Source: an uncultured Succinivibrionaceae bacterium (GTDB taxonomy: Bacteria > Pseudomonadota > Gammaproteobacteria > Enterobacterales > Succinivibrionaceae). From it: a stretch of DNA of 64,000 nt. This document shows, in pieces, positions 1-9,614 of this stretch (the first letter of the stretch is position 1; each line of letters starts with the position of its first letter). Below the pieces are notes generated by a model. It was not told the origin of the DNA and did not search any database. It saw nothing but the letters and a program-made list of their open reading frames with translations. The translations under genes and the position numbers were made by a program. The stretch covers positions 1-64,000 of the forward strand of contig CASEBB010000001.1 in NCBI GenBank assembly GCA_949286015.1, given 5' to 3'.

Positions 1-5
1 GAAGA

Positions 6-140
6 ATTCGGAAATTAACGAAGAACCCTTACCCTCAAAATAAGGGCAACAGACATTCATCATGCCTGTCCAATGCCCCTAATTGATCCCATTCATGCGT
101 CTGTACGGCTATGGATGGGGGTCCTCGTTAATTTCCGAAT
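6..140. repeat. Long inverted repeat with inner hairpin
   Basis: A perfect 16-bp inverted repeat has arms at 6-21 and 125-140 and encloses about 100 bases. The inner segment contains a second hairpin, CCCTTA at 26-31 paired with TAAGGG at 41-46. It lies just downstream of the minus-strand gene ending at 147. It has no T-run, so a classical terminator is unlikely. It could be a folded 3' UTR, a small RNA or the end of a small mobile repeat. Confidence 0.6.
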
Positions 141-146
141 CTACCA

Positions 147-764
147 CTAGTCGCGACGGTTAATCAGCTGCTGCAGGCGCTGGTCAATGTTACGCAGCTT
201 CTCCTGCTGTTGCTGGTGCAGATGCTTCTGGCGCAGACGCTCCGTCTCACGCTGCTGGTACTCCTCCCAGAGGTTGCTGTACTTGTAGTAGCTGTTGTGA
301 GGGTTTTGTGGCAGATCCTCGCTCAGAGGAACATGCTTGACCATGAAGCCCAGCTCTAAGCTGCGCGAGTCGTCTTTTGGTTCGACCTTAAAGATCGCCT
401 CACGCTCCACTGAGTTTGGGTACGCCTCCACTTGCAGCTGTTCCAGCAGCTGTGGTGGATTTAAGCGGTGCATGGACTGCCAGTAAGGGTACAGCTCGTG
501 GTTCCAGAAGAATAAGGCACTGGCAGCCATACCAATGAAGTTGACCCAAAAGCAGGCGTCCATGAAGAGTCCCATAGAGATGCCACGCAGCTTCTTGTTG
601 AGACGGCCCATGCGGGTGGTAGTCTCATACTCGCGCTGCATCTCGCGATCGAACGCTTGGAAGTGCACCTCGTTAGGGTAAAAGAGTGGCTCGATCTTGC
701 TGAGGTCAGGCTGATCCATCAGCTTGTGCAGCACCGTCGAGAGGTTGAAGATAAAGTTAGACAT
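147..764 (-). CDS. Hypothetical membrane-anchored protein (205 aa)
   Basis: I do not recognise the family. The chosen ATG at 764 is preceded by GGAGGG; an in-frame extension to 803 exists but looks non-coding. About residues 75-95 form one hydrophobic stretch rich in Met, Phe, Ala and Gly, consistent with a single membrane segment. The C-terminal ~55 residues are rich in Gln, Arg and Glu and probably form a coiled coil. It may be co-oriented with the two large minus-strand genes upstream, although about 760 bases separate it from the nearest. No function can be assigned. Confidence 0.6.
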   Translation of the reverse strand: MSNFIFNLSTVLHKLMDQPDLSKIEPLFYPNEVHFQAFDREMQREYETTTRMGRLNKKLRGISMGLFMDACFWVNFIGMAASALFFWNHELYPYWQSMHRLNPPQLLEQLQVEAYPNSVEREAIFKVEPKDDSRSLELGFMVKHVPLSEDLPQNPHNSYYKYSNLWEEYQQRETERLRQKHLHQQQQEKLRNIDQRLQQLINRRD

Positions 765-1528
765 AACCCTCCAATAACAGGAGAAGGGGACAAAGGCAGG
801 CATGCAGTAAAGCCTGCTTGTCTACAATAGGAGCTTTAGTAAAACCTCACTAAAGCGGGGATAGAGCAAGCGCGTGGCTTGCTGAGTTGGTTTTGCCTAC
901 GAAAAACGAGAGTGACAAGTAAGGGAGTGCGTTCACACAGGAGTGCAAGATGTAACCTGTAGGTTGCCTCGGTGGGAGCGAGTACGATGGGTAAAAGACG
1001 CTATGAGCCACGCCGCAGGCTAGGTCGTAACTACCATCTCCAAAGCAGGCGGTAGTCACCGCTAAAACCCTGAGCGTATAGGGGCAGGTGCTGCCTCTAA
1101 GGCGCACTCTCCCCCTTAGTCGCGGTGTTGTAACCACACCAGCGAGCTCTTAGCCTTAATGTAGAGTCAAGACAGAGCTCCTGCCAAAGGCTCCAGAGCA
1201 CGGCCTCAACTCCAGAGGTAAAAAGAAACAGCTTGGGCCATAGCCATAGCTATAGCCGTCACTCCAGCACAAAGCTCCGTGATGACGGCCATAGCCACAG
1301 TAGGGCCGAGCCAAGCTAAGAACGCTATCAGAGCGGTAGCCACAAATAGGTAGTGCCCGCGCACCAATAAGCGCCACGTCGCGGCAGTCGTAAACTGGGA
1401 GTAGCCCCTACAGGGAAGTGCACCGTAAGGGCTATCACCAGCTTGTGACCAATAAGAGCACTGGCACAAGCTGCTGCTTCAGATGTCGCTACGCCCGCAA
1501 GTGCTGCCGCACTACCAAGCCGCGCGCT
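765..1528. other. Gene-free stretch
   Basis: I see no convincing gene; the open frames here are short and unlike the neighbours in composition. An 8-bp hairpin (GCTTTAGT at 833-840, ACTAAAGC at 849-856) lies just upstream of the 147-764 gene and may belong to its leader. Short CATAGC-type repeats occur around 1238-1300. Confidence 0.5.
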
Positions 1529-3721
1529 TTATCGCTTGCTCTTTTTGTTGTGGCGCTTGCTCGGGCCGTGGCTTTGGTGCCCCAAGATGTGGCCACGACC
1601 AGGGTGATGTGGACGCACCTTGATTTTCTTAGGAGCGCTGTGGCGCTTGGTCGTGACCACCTGTGGTGGCTGCGGTGGTTCCAGCTCAGGTTTAGGCGCC
1701 TCAGGGGTAGAGCTTGGCGCGCTCTGCTCTTGAGACACAGCCTGCTCACCCTTGTCCGGCTCCGCCTTGGCGCCTGCGTCAGTACCCGCACCGGCATCAG
1801 GTGCAGTGGCAGCACCGCCGCTGAGCTTCTGCATCATGAACTCCGCCGTTTGCAGGGCCAGAGCATGAGGCATCCCGCCATTGATGCAGGCCTCGTAGTA
1901 GGAAGACCTAATGATGTCGCTGGCGCACTCCGTGATCTGCTCATCGCTAAAGTGCAGGTCACTACCAACGCCACCGACATTCGCCATTTGCAGCAGAGCC
2001 ATGAGCGACGAGATGTCCCCCACGGCAGAGCCTGCAGCTGGCAGCGCATGCAGCCCTTGCAGGGTAGCCTCCATTGGCAGCTGGCTCTTGCTTAAAGTAA
2101 AGCCAGACACCAGTGGCGCGCCTATTAGTGGGGTGGCCTCTTCCTGCATTGGCATGAAGCGGCGTAACAGCTCAGTGCTGCTGGCCTTTAAGCCCATGGC
2201 GCTCTCCGCACGGTCAGGATCCATGAAGACCGCGACCGGAGTGCTTGGCGCGGCAGGAGTGGTAGGATTAGCAGGAGTTCCCACGGTGCTGGTGCTGGTA
2301 TCGTCAGGGGAGCTCTGCACTACAGGGGGAACAGCATTGGTACTGCTCTCTGGGGTAGCAGCTACTTGCTCGCTGGCAGTGCTGGCAGTAGCAGCAGTTG
2401 CGGTCTTGTCCTCTGGGACGACCTTGCTCTGAGAGTGAGCGCTCTCTGGTGCTGGCTTGTCCGCAGTGACGCTGGTGCTCACTGGGGCGGGCGCTGGAGT
2501 AGGCTCGCTTTCAGTGACTACGCTCTTCTCTGGCGCTGAGCCGGAGCTCTCGCCAGTGGTGCCCGTGCTGGTCTCGACACCAGAGTCAGTGCTGGTCTCA
2601 ACACTGGTCGCAGTGTCCGACTCCACACCGGTGTCAGTGCCCGTTACAGGACAGGACACGTCGCCGGTGCTGTCCTCAGCTGCAGGCTCTGGTATGACCT
2701 CGGCCTCAGCTTCAGGTGCGGTGTCAGCTTTGCCCGCCGCCTTCTTGGCTTGCGCCTGACGGCGCGCCTCCTTCTTGGCCTCGATCTCAGCTAAGCGCTG
2801 ACGGACAAAGGCCGAGCTGTCCTCTGGAGCAAAAGGAGCGCAGATCAGACCATTAGCGTAGCTTGGGTCGTAGTGCTGGCACTGGCGTCTAAACTCCACT
2901 TCGGGATCAAAGAGTGGGTCATGTGGCACCAGATAGACGAGGCCGTCCTTTAACAGTACGCGGCCCACAGCAATAAGACGCTGCAGCAGACGCTCTAAGG
3001 TCTTCTCAGGGTAGATCTCTAAGAGATCTTCCATGCGGCTGCACTTGGCGACCTCCAAGATCATGAGCAGTAAGCACATGTCACGGCCCATGCTGTGGTT
3101 GAATAGCGCCCCCAGTGGTAAGTTGACGCGGTGCTGCTCTTCCTCCTGACGGCGATTGGCCTCGGCGCAAGCGGCGAAGTCAAAAGGCTCCACCGCCTCT
3201 GGCTTAAAGTCAGGGTCAGCAGGAATGAGGTAGGTGTGTTCCTCGTGGGTGCGGACGCAACCTAAGTTCTGCAGCATCAGCAGGTTGTGCGCGAAGCTCT
3301 TGTGGGTTAAGTGCAGGATCTTGCGTAAGACCTCATTGCCTAAACCATTGAAGTGCTTCAGGCCCTCTAAGACTGCATTGGTGGCAGCGGACAGCTTGCC
3401 GGAGGCAAAGGCCGCAAGATGCAGGTTGAAGGAGATGTTGCCGAGCTTGATGTGGCGCACCGCCTTTTGGGTGGTGGCCGAGCTGCTCACAACGCTCTCC
3501 ACAGGTGAGGTGCCAACCTCAGAGGTGGTTGCTCCCTCAGAGGAAGTCGCTACCTCAGAAGAGGTTGTTACCTCAGACGAGGTGCTCACCTCGCTGTGAG
3601 GTGCACCCGCAGGGGCTAAAGACGCAGGGGACGCTGCGGTAGCGTGCTCCACGTCTGGTAAGACGCTGCCAGCGACCGCAGGAGCGGTTGTGGTTGCGTC
3701 TTTGGTGAGAGGATCTGACAT
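1529..3721 (-). CDS. Large hypothetical protein with duplicated winged-helix-like module
   Basis: 730 residues, family not recognised. Residues 1-85 are a Thr/Ser/Glu-rich low-complexity region with five tandem hexapeptides of the form SEVxTS at 43-72. Residues 112-171 and 210-271 look like two copies of one helical module, each ending in a tyrosine-led strand (YLIPADPDF and YLVPHDPLF) followed by Pro-Glu; the pattern resembles a winged helix. A long acidic, Thr/Ser/Pro-rich linker follows (~320-520), then a second helical segment, then a strongly basic His/Lys/Arg tail (690-730). The tail and helical modules suggest nucleic-acid binding, but this is inference. It follows the giant VWA gene on the same strand after 347 bases. 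Confidence 0.65.
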   Translation of the reverse strand: MSDPLTKDATTTAPAVAGSVLPDVEHATAASPASLAPAGAPHSEVSTSSEVTTSSEVATSSEGATTSEVGTSPVESVVSSSATTQKAVRHIKLGNISFNLHLAAFASGKLSAATNAVLEGLKHFNGLGNEVLRKILHLTHKSFAHNLLMLQNLGCVRTHEEHTYLIPADPDFKPEAVEPFDFAACAEANRRQEEEQHRVNLPLGALFNHSMGRDMCLLLMILEVAKCSRMEDLLEIYPEKTLERLLQRLIAVGRVLLKDGLVYLVPHDPLFDPEVEFRRQCQHYDPSYANGLICAPFAPEDSSAFVRQRLAEIEAKKEARRQAQAKKAAGKADTAPEAEAEVIPEPAAEDSTGDVSCPVTGTDTGVESDTATSVETSTDSGVETSTGTTGESSGSAPEKSVVTESEPTPAPAPVSTSVTADKPAPESAHSQSKVVPEDKTATAATASTASEQVAATPESSTNAVPPVVQSSPDDTSTSTVGTPANPTTPAAPSTPVAVFMDPDRAESAMGLKASSTELLRRFMPMQEEATPLIGAPLVSGFTLSKSQLPMEATLQGLHALPAAGSAVGDISSLMALLQMANVGGVGSDLHFSDEQITECASDIIRSSYYEACINGGMPHALALQTAEFMMQKLSGGAATAPDAGAGTDAGAKAEPDKGEQAVSQEQSAPSSTPEAPKPELEPPQPPQVVTTKRHSAPKKIKVRPHHPGRGHILGHQSHGPSKRHNKKSKR
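3506..3595 (-). repeat. Five 18-bp tandem repeats inside a coding region
   Basis: Five consecutive 18-base units encode SEVSTS, SEVTTS, SEVATS, SEGATT and SEVGTS in the N-terminal linker of the 730-residue protein. Copy-number change would keep the reading frame, so length variation between strains is expected. Confidence 0.8.
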
Positions 3722-4068
3722 ATGGCAGATTTCCTTTTACAGGGCAGTTAGCGCGTGTTATCAGGGACAGAAACAAGGTCATGTAGGTGGAGCCCTGTTA
3801 CGCCGCTTAACTGCGTGAGAGGCCATGGCATTTATCGTTAACGGGCCATGGCAGAAGGCTGGTAGGGACTACCAGTCGTTCGTGAATAAACAGGCCGTGC
3901 GGTACGACCGTAAGGTCTGAGGCCTTAAGGCTGACGACACGGTATGGTTTAAAGGTGGAAGAAAACGCTCGGCAGCGCTGAGAAGCGAGGCCTTGTGGGC
4001 ATGGCCTCAGCGGCAGTGGCAACTTACAAGGGAGTGACCAGAAACTCAGGGGAGTGAGTGGTAAAGCC
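3722..4068. other. Intergenic stretch with hairpins
   Basis: No gene is seen. A perfect 7-bp hairpin (CTGGTAG at 3859-3865, CTACCAG at 3869-3875) and two copies of the palindrome GCCATGGC lie between the VWA gene and the downstream 730-residue gene. None has a T-run, so I cannot call a terminator. Confidence 0.5.
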
Positions 4069-7000
4069 CTACGACACCAAGATGTAAGGTGGCGTCAGGA
4101 GCTCGGTGATGAGGCGCGCCAGCACCTCTGGCAGTTGCTGTGGCTGCGGTAGATCCTCGAAGTAACTAAACAGCTTCCTGTTCTCAGGGCAGTTAATGCC
4201 GAGGGTATAGACCTCAACCTGCTGTTGCTGGCAAGCCTCTAAGGCCTTACGGGTTTGCTTGATGTCATCAGGGGCACCGTCGGTTACCAGCAAGATGATG
4301 TTGCGAGCGCAGTTGAGAGTGAGCGCACAGTGCAGAGCAAACCACAGCGCCTGCGCCGTTGGGGTCTCACCATGTGGTGGGTAATAGAAGCGTGAAGCCA
4401 CATGGGACGCCCTCTCGGTAGGGTTGAGCACGTTTAAGCAGGACAGGTTGTCGCTACCTGGGAAAAAGGTCGCCATGGTCTGTACCTGTGGCAGGCCCTC
4501 AAGTGCCATCGCCATGGCTAAGGCCGCTTGGCTGGCTTGATAGGCCCGTGAGTGCAATGGCAGGGGCTCAAAGCTGTTAAGCGGGATGACGTCCTCCGCT
4601 AGCAGGGCGGCGCGCTCTTGTTGCGACATGAGCACCGTGCCTTGGGAGAACGGCGGACGGCTTGGGGTAGAGGCTGCGAGGTGGCGGTAGTCATCAAGGC
4701 TCTGTACTACCTCGGAGCTGTTTAAGAGCTGCGGCTTATTGCCCCATGAGACGGGGCGATAGCCGTGAGGACCCTTGATGTAGTTCTTTTGCACCATCTC
4801 ATTGAGCTCATAGAGCTCCTTTTGCCACGACAGCTGGTTAAGGGAGCTCATGTAGAGCGGGTGGTCAGTAAGTCCCTCCTCACTGTGGGGCTCATTGGCG
4901 ACGCTGCTGCTCGCAAAGCTGCTGCGCCCCGCACCCACAGAGCCAGTGCTGGTAGCAGGGACAGTGGTAGCCAGAGGGTTAAAGATGCCAGTCTCTACCC
5001 CCATGTGATTGACGTCAGTGCGCATCGAAGCGGACATATCAAGCAGCAGGTGTAAGGAAGTGCTGTCGCTACTTTGCATCACCACTGGAGCCATGACATG
5101 ACGCTCACCTAAAGGCGAGAGCACCACGCGCGCTGGGATCACATGCTTGCTCTGTGGGGTGCTATCTTGCTCTAAGCGCTGGCGTAAGCTCTGCCGCACC
5201 GCAGTTGTTTGCTGCTCTACAGCAGAGACAAAGTAGTCATGGGGCTCGTCATAAATGTCCCCACCCTCACGTGGTGAGATCAGCATGGGCTTGCTGCAAT
5301 CCTCAGGATGGTGGAGCGCCATCTTGGTCACGACGTCAGCAATGGTTGGCAGCGCTAGGCGTGGCTGCGGGCGCTCTGACAGCGAGTTGTAGCTGCTGCC
5401 CGCAGTTCCTCCTAAGATAGGCTGGCCACTACCGTCAACATCCAGCGGGTTGACGGGAGTCGACTGATCGAGAGCACGCGTGGCGGCGGAGAATGATGGC
5501 AGTGGCTTTTGGTTGTGCCAAAAGGCCTGTAAGGCATCACTGAAGGTGCACTCCAAGCGTGGGTCGCGGGTGTTGGTTTCAAGCAGCGCGTACTGTCTGC
5601 GCTTGATGTGGTACTCGTTTAAGATGTCCGCAAAGCGTGGTTGCTCAAGCTCTGTAGCCTCATCTTCCACGCTCCCCCATGCTGGTTGGTGCGCTTGCAG
5701 CTTGAGCATGCGCTCACGCTCTTGAGCCAACTTGCCTAAGACCTCTTGCAGGGCGTGCAGCTGCGTTGGAGTAAAGTCCAGCGTGGCAGCAATGGCGCCT
5801 ACCATTTGGCTTATGCGCGCATAGTCCACGTCCCATGGCTGCTTGCCAGTGGGCTCTGGTGGCTCTGTGGGCACGCTTGGCGTAAATATGAATTTAGCAT
5901 CAGTGTTAGAGGTTGTGGCAAATGCAGTGTCATATGCAGAATCAGCAGCATAGCGGCCCCACGACGCTGGCTGCGTCAGTCCCTGCTGTTGCTCTAAGGT
6001 CAGCAGCTTGGCGCACAGCGACATGACGAAGTAGTCCTTGGCGAAGACTTCGCCTTGCGCGCTACGGCAGTAGAAGTGCGGGTCTAACAACGGCAGTACA
6101 CTGATAAAGGATCGTGGCAGTAGCCCTTGCTCCTGCAAGATGCTCTCGGTGCGGACAAAGGCCAGACGCTGGCGCCACATCTCCCGTGTGCGGCGTTGCT
6201 CGCGAAGAATGCTGGTGGTAGGTGGCAACGGCGCGGTGACGAGGTCGCGATCCAGATGGAGTATGGTCAGCTCCTCAGGCTCATGCGCCAGTTGGTAGAT
6301 TGGGAAGTACAAGCCATTGTCCAGCTCTTTTTTGCTGTAGCGCAGCTGAGAAATATCAATGCGCAAAATGAAGCGAGCCAGCTCAGGGGTAAAGTCCTGA
6401 CCAAGACGGCGCTTGATGTAGTCCTTGATATTGGCAAGGTGCGCCAGCTCGTCTGGGCTGAAAAAGGCCGAACCGTCCTGCGCTCTGACATGGCAATAGA
6501 GGACAAAGCGGGCATACTGCTGGATTTGGCTTAAGCCATCGATGTGGGAGAGGAGCTCCATGAGCAGCTGTTGCAGGCTGTGCTGTGTGAGGTTGGCTGA
6601 CAGCTCAAGGGATGTAGGCAGACGCAGTTGAGGAATGCGCCGGTATTCGTTTATGGTCGCAATTTGCGCTTGCTGCGATAGCTGGTCTTTGCGAGCCCCC
6701 ATTTGCAGTGGCGCAGGCAGTTTGTCGACTTCCATTTGCTGCAGTTGTGGCTGCAGATGGATAGGGTTGATGAGGCGCTCGCGGCAGATACGGGTGACCA
6801 GCTCCTCAGTGCTGGAGGTACTCACCAGCAGTGGCTTGGTGCTCTGCCCTAAGTCAAAGGCGTGCAGGGCGTGGCCTGTGGCAGCAGCCGTATGTGGCAG
6901 GGAGAACCCAGAGGACAGGGGCGCCGTGACACCGGTGCTGACAGTGCCATTACCACTACGGGCAGCAGCGTCACCACTGCTGGCAGCAGGCTGTGGCGTA

Positions 7001-8001
7001 ACCACTGGTGCCGCGTCGGTTGCAACCGCAGAGTGAGTTGCGGATGGCAGGGAGTCCATAGCCTTGACGCTAAGCTTGGTCGGCATGCCTTGCGCGGAGC
7101 TTAAGGACAGAGCTGGGCACAGCGCTGGGCTGGCGGCTGGTGGCACGTGCACCTGTGGGGTGAGCGTGTAGTAGTCATGCTGTAATTGCGACAGGGAGAA
7201 AGGGCTGTGCAGAGCGGTGACGATGTCCTCAGCGGCCACAACGGGCTCTGGAGTCTGAGGCTGTGGTGGCTCTAAGCTAAAGTCCTGCTTGTAGATAGCC
7301 GCCAGTTGCTTGCAGTGCTCGTAGTCGCAGCGGCTTTGGGTGTTGTGGTGCTTGGCAAAGGCGGTAAAGTCAGGCACAAAGAAGTCAGCACCCATTAAGG
7401 AGCGGATCTCCTGCGCTAAGTCCACGGTGTCTTGCGTGTTCTGGCACTTGCTGATCTGCATAAGCTTAGCTTGCAGCTGTGGCAGCGCCTGTGGGTTGAT
7501 TAAAGCGGCGACCTCATAGCCAAAGATGGTGGCCATATGGGCGCTTAATGGGTACTCGAGGAGCTGTTGCTGCGTGCAAAAGAGCATGTAGCTTAAGATG
7601 ATTTGCAGCTTGCTGAAGCGGTAGCAGGTGTCAGCTTCGCCTAAGTGATCCTCGTAGAGGTACTGGTTTAAGGCGCTGAGGTTATCGTAAGCGCCAGGGT
7701 AGTTGTCCACGACTTTGCGCTCGACGCGGCTGTCCTCAAGGGCGTTGACGAGGAAGCGGTCGAACTCGCTTGGGAGTTTGTTTAAGAGGTCGAAGTCGCT
7801 GTAGTGGATGTGACCGGCCTCATGCGCGATGTAACCGGAGATGACGCGGGCCTTTTGCGGCGTGGTGAGCTCCACCTCAGGGATGACGATGGTGTCGCGG
7901 GTGGAGTAGGCTTGTTGGCCGTGGATCTCGATGTCCACCTTAAAGCGGTGGGCGTAGTTACGGGCGACGAGTGGCAGGTATTGTTGCCATGAAGAAGGCA
8001 T
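4069..8001 (-). CDS. Giant CobT-like protein: zincin motif plus von Willebrand A domain
   Basis: 1310 residues. The N-terminus has GYIAHEAGHIHYSD with HEAGH at ~60-64, the zinc-protease-like signature found at the start of CobT-like VWA proteins. Residues ~270-390 are low-complexity. The C-terminal third is a VWA domain with the MIDAS sequence DMSAS near 988 and TDGAPDD near 1239. The two parts of the VWA fold are separated by an unusually long insertion, about 200 residues. The ATG at 8001 has AGGAG six bases upstream. Relatives often pair with a MoxR/CobS-type AAA+ ATPase, but none is present here. Cobalamin biosynthesis is unlikely, since no other cob genes occur. Substrate and role are unknown. 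Confidence 0.8.
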   Translation of the reverse strand: MPSSWQQYLPLVARNYAHRFKVDIEIHGQQAYSTRDTIVIPEVELTTPQKARVISGYIAHEAGHIHYSDFDLLNKLPSEFDRFLVNALEDSRVERKVVDNYPGAYDNLSALNQYLYEDHLGEADTCYRFSKLQIILSYMLFCTQQQLLEYPLSAHMATIFGYEVAALINPQALPQLQAKLMQISKCQNTQDTVDLAQEIRSLMGADFFVPDFTAFAKHHNTQSRCDYEHCKQLAAIYKQDFSLEPPQPQTPEPVVAAEDIVTALHSPFSLSQLQHDYYTLTPQVHVPPAASPALCPALSLSSAQGMPTKLSVKAMDSLPSATHSAVATDAAPVVTPQPAASSGDAAARSGNGTVSTGVTAPLSSGFSLPHTAAATGHALHAFDLGQSTKPLLVSTSSTEELVTRICRERLINPIHLQPQLQQMEVDKLPAPLQMGARKDQLSQQAQIATINEYRRIPQLRLPTSLELSANLTQHSLQQLLMELLSHIDGLSQIQQYARFVLYCHVRAQDGSAFFSPDELAHLANIKDYIKRRLGQDFTPELARFILRIDISQLRYSKKELDNGLYFPIYQLAHEPEELTILHLDRDLVTAPLPPTTSILREQRRTREMWRQRLAFVRTESILQEQGLLPRSFISVLPLLDPHFYCRSAQGEVFAKDYFVMSLCAKLLTLEQQQGLTQPASWGRYAADSAYDTAFATTSNTDAKFIFTPSVPTEPPEPTGKQPWDVDYARISQMVGAIAATLDFTPTQLHALQEVLGKLAQERERMLKLQAHQPAWGSVEDEATELEQPRFADILNEYHIKRRQYALLETNTRDPRLECTFSDALQAFWHNQKPLPSFSAATRALDQSTPVNPLDVDGSGQPILGGTAGSSYNSLSERPQPRLALPTIADVVTKMALHHPEDCSKPMLISPREGGDIYDEPHDYFVSAVEQQTTAVRQSLRQRLEQDSTPQSKHVIPARVVLSPLGERHVMAPVVMQSSDSTSLHLLLDMSASMRTDVNHMGVETGIFNPLATTVPATSTGSVGAGRSSFASSSVANEPHSEEGLTDHPLYMSSLNQLSWQKELYELNEMVQKNYIKGPHGYRPVSWGNKPQLLNSSEVVQSLDDYRHLAASTPSRPPFSQGTVLMSQQERAALLAEDVIPLNSFEPLPLHSRAYQASQAALAMAMALEGLPQVQTMATFFPGSDNLSCLNVLNPTERASHVASRFYYPPHGETPTAQALWFALHCALTLNCARNIILLVTDGAPDDIKQTRKALEACQQQQVEVYTLGINCPENRKLFSYFEDLPQPQQLPEVLARLITELLTPPYILVS

Positions 8002-8147
8002 AGGTGACTCCTATGATTAGCAGTTGCGCTTGAGGCGCGGGAGGCAGTGCGGAACCTTGTAGTGGTCTCTAGGGAGGCGAGCGCTAACACGAGGCGGCGC
8101 ACTGCCGATTGCCTTGGGGAGTGGCAGAGGGAGTAGGAGCAAGGCGG

Positions 8148-8429
8148 TTAGTAAGTAAAGTTGCGGCGGGCTTGCAGCTCGTTCTTTACTGAGGACTGGA
8201 TCAGGCGGTGCGAGCCAGAGCGCTGTAAGACGCCGTAAGCAGGGCTGAAGCGGCGGGATGCAGGGCGGTTTGGGTAGTGGTTGCTCGCCAATGCAGGATT
8301 GGCCTGCGGTACAGTCGTGAGCGTAAACGTCAGCAGAAGCAGGAGCAGTGGGGTGCGGGTAAGGTCGCAGTCGGTGGTGGTAGCCACGCTGCTGAGCGCA
8401 GCTTGGTGTTGGTTGTTGTTAGTGGTCAT
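8148..8429 (-). CDS. Possible small secreted protein (93 aa)
   Basis: A short frame starting at an ATG with a good AGGAG nine bases upstream. The N-terminal third ends in a run of six leucines followed by TFTLTTVPQANPALA, which resembles a signal peptide with an Ala-x-Ala cleavage site. The start of the signal lacks the usual basic residues. The rest is rich in Arg, Ser and Asn with no known motif. It lies 146 bases upstream of the VWA gene on the same strand and could be co-transcribed. It may be spurious. Confidence 0.35.
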   Translation of the reverse strand: MTTNNNQHQAALSSVATTTDCDLTRTPLLLLLLTFTLTTVPQANPALASNHYPNRPASRRFSPAYGVLQRSGSHRLIQSSVKNELQARRNFTY

Positions 8430-8659
8430 TGCTGTGATCTCCTGTTGGTGGATGGGGCGCTGTTTGAGCACGGCCTCTTAGCACGGCCTCTGGTCAAGGC
8501 GAGGCTTAGGTAGCGTTGCGGGGGTGAAAGTAGGAAATGCGAGGTACCACCCGCCGCAGTGCGTTGCGCCCGCGTGTACTGTTTTTGAGTTTCTCACCTC
8601 GTCAATGGCGAAATAGGCCTCAGAAGTGACGTCGCGTTTTTTGTAAGTCTGCAAGCCTA

Positions 8660-8799
8660 AAATTTCCCTTATTTATCAGCTTTATGGCGTGTTTGTGGGA
8701 TGTGTGCTAAAAATATCCGTATGTTGTGACTGCACTGTCTTGGTGCTATCGGTTTAGCATTGCATTGGTGAGTAATGGCTTATTTATCGCGTTTAGCAT
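8660..8799. repeat. Diverged direct repeat, left copy
   Basis: The segment beginning around 8520 recurs about 0.95-1.06 kb further right (~9455-9860). Within it a 26-base identity is at 8660-8685 and 9615-9640, and a 19-base identity is at 8771-8789 and 9835-9853. Shorter matches lie around 8575-8635 and 9520-9578. The two copies flank the tandem repeats. Confidence 0.8.
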
Positions 8800-8850
8800 G
8801 GTTTGTTAGCTCACATAGATGGTTGCTAAATGGCATATGTTTTGCTAAAT
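8705..8850. repeat. Cluster of TGCTAAA/TTTAGCA motifs
   Basis: Five octamers occur within 146 bases: TGCTAAAA at 8705, TTTAGCAT at 8753 and 8792, TGCTAAAT at 8824 and 8843. Mixed orientation and irregular spacing suggest protein-binding sites more than a copied unit. Confidence 0.55.
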
Positions 8851-8931
8851 TGGCTGCCTTTTTTCTTGTGAGGTGGTGGCTTGGTTCCGGAGAAAGTGCT
8901 TATTTACGGTGTTTTTAGGGGTAGAGGCGAT

Positions 8932-9330
8932 CTCTCCTTTATATAAGTGGCGTTGAGACCAGCGGTTAGGGCGGGTCAGTGGTGCTACCTTGAGGTGATG
9001 GCTGGGAGTGCCGAGGTGCTGTGCCTTGGTAGTGGTTACTCTCCTTTAAGAGGTAGCGGTGTGACCGGCTGTTAGGTCTGGCCAGAGTCGCTACCTTGAG
9101 GTGGTGGCTGGGAGTGCCGAGGTGCTTGCCTTGGTAGTGGTTGCTCTCCTTTAAGAGGTGGCGGGGTGACCTGCGGTTAGGGCTGGCCAGTGGCGTTACC
9201 TTGAAGGGGTGGCTGTGAGTACCGAGGTGCTGTGCTGTGGTAGTGATTGCTCTCCTTTAAGAGGTGGCGTTGAGACCAGCGGTTAGGGCGGGTCAGTGGT
9301 GCTACCTCGTGGTAATGGCTGTGAGTACCG
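8932..9330. repeat. Four tandem repeats of about 106 bp
   Basis: Units begin with CTCTCCTTTA at 8932, 9039, 9144 and 9250 (spacing 107, 105, 106). Each contains a GGTGGCG or GGTAGCG segment followed ~25 bases later by its approximate complement (CGCTACC, CGTTACC or GTGCTACC). Several differences between copies still allow G-U or Watson-Crick pairing, which suggests a folded RNA. The units have no unique spacers, so this is not a CRISPR array. Confidence 0.85.
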
Positions 9331-9614
9331 CCAAGCAGTGCTCATTTGGTATGAGGCCAAAGCCTCACTCGAGGTAGCGCAGGCACCATGTTGAAAGCTG
9401 CGTTTTGGGCGCAGTTTGGGCACTGCATCTTGTCAAGTCGGGGCTTAAGGTGCTTTTGGGGGCTAAAAGTCGTAAATGAGGGGCACCACCAGCAGCTAGT
9501 GCGGATGTGCTCTCGCGTCCTGTTTTTGAGTTTCGCACCCTGTCAACAGCGAAAGGGGCTTCCGGAGTGACGTCGCGGGGTTTGCCGTTTTGGTCATTTC
9601 CCATCAAAAGCTGG

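Noticed and set aside
850-1377. Open frames between the two leftmost genes
   Set aside because: No ribosome binding site, unusual composition and overlapping frames on one strand; no family features.
8932-9330. Tandem repeats as a CRISPR array
   Set aside because: Repeats are contiguous, ~106 bp, diverged and lack unique spacers; no cas genes.
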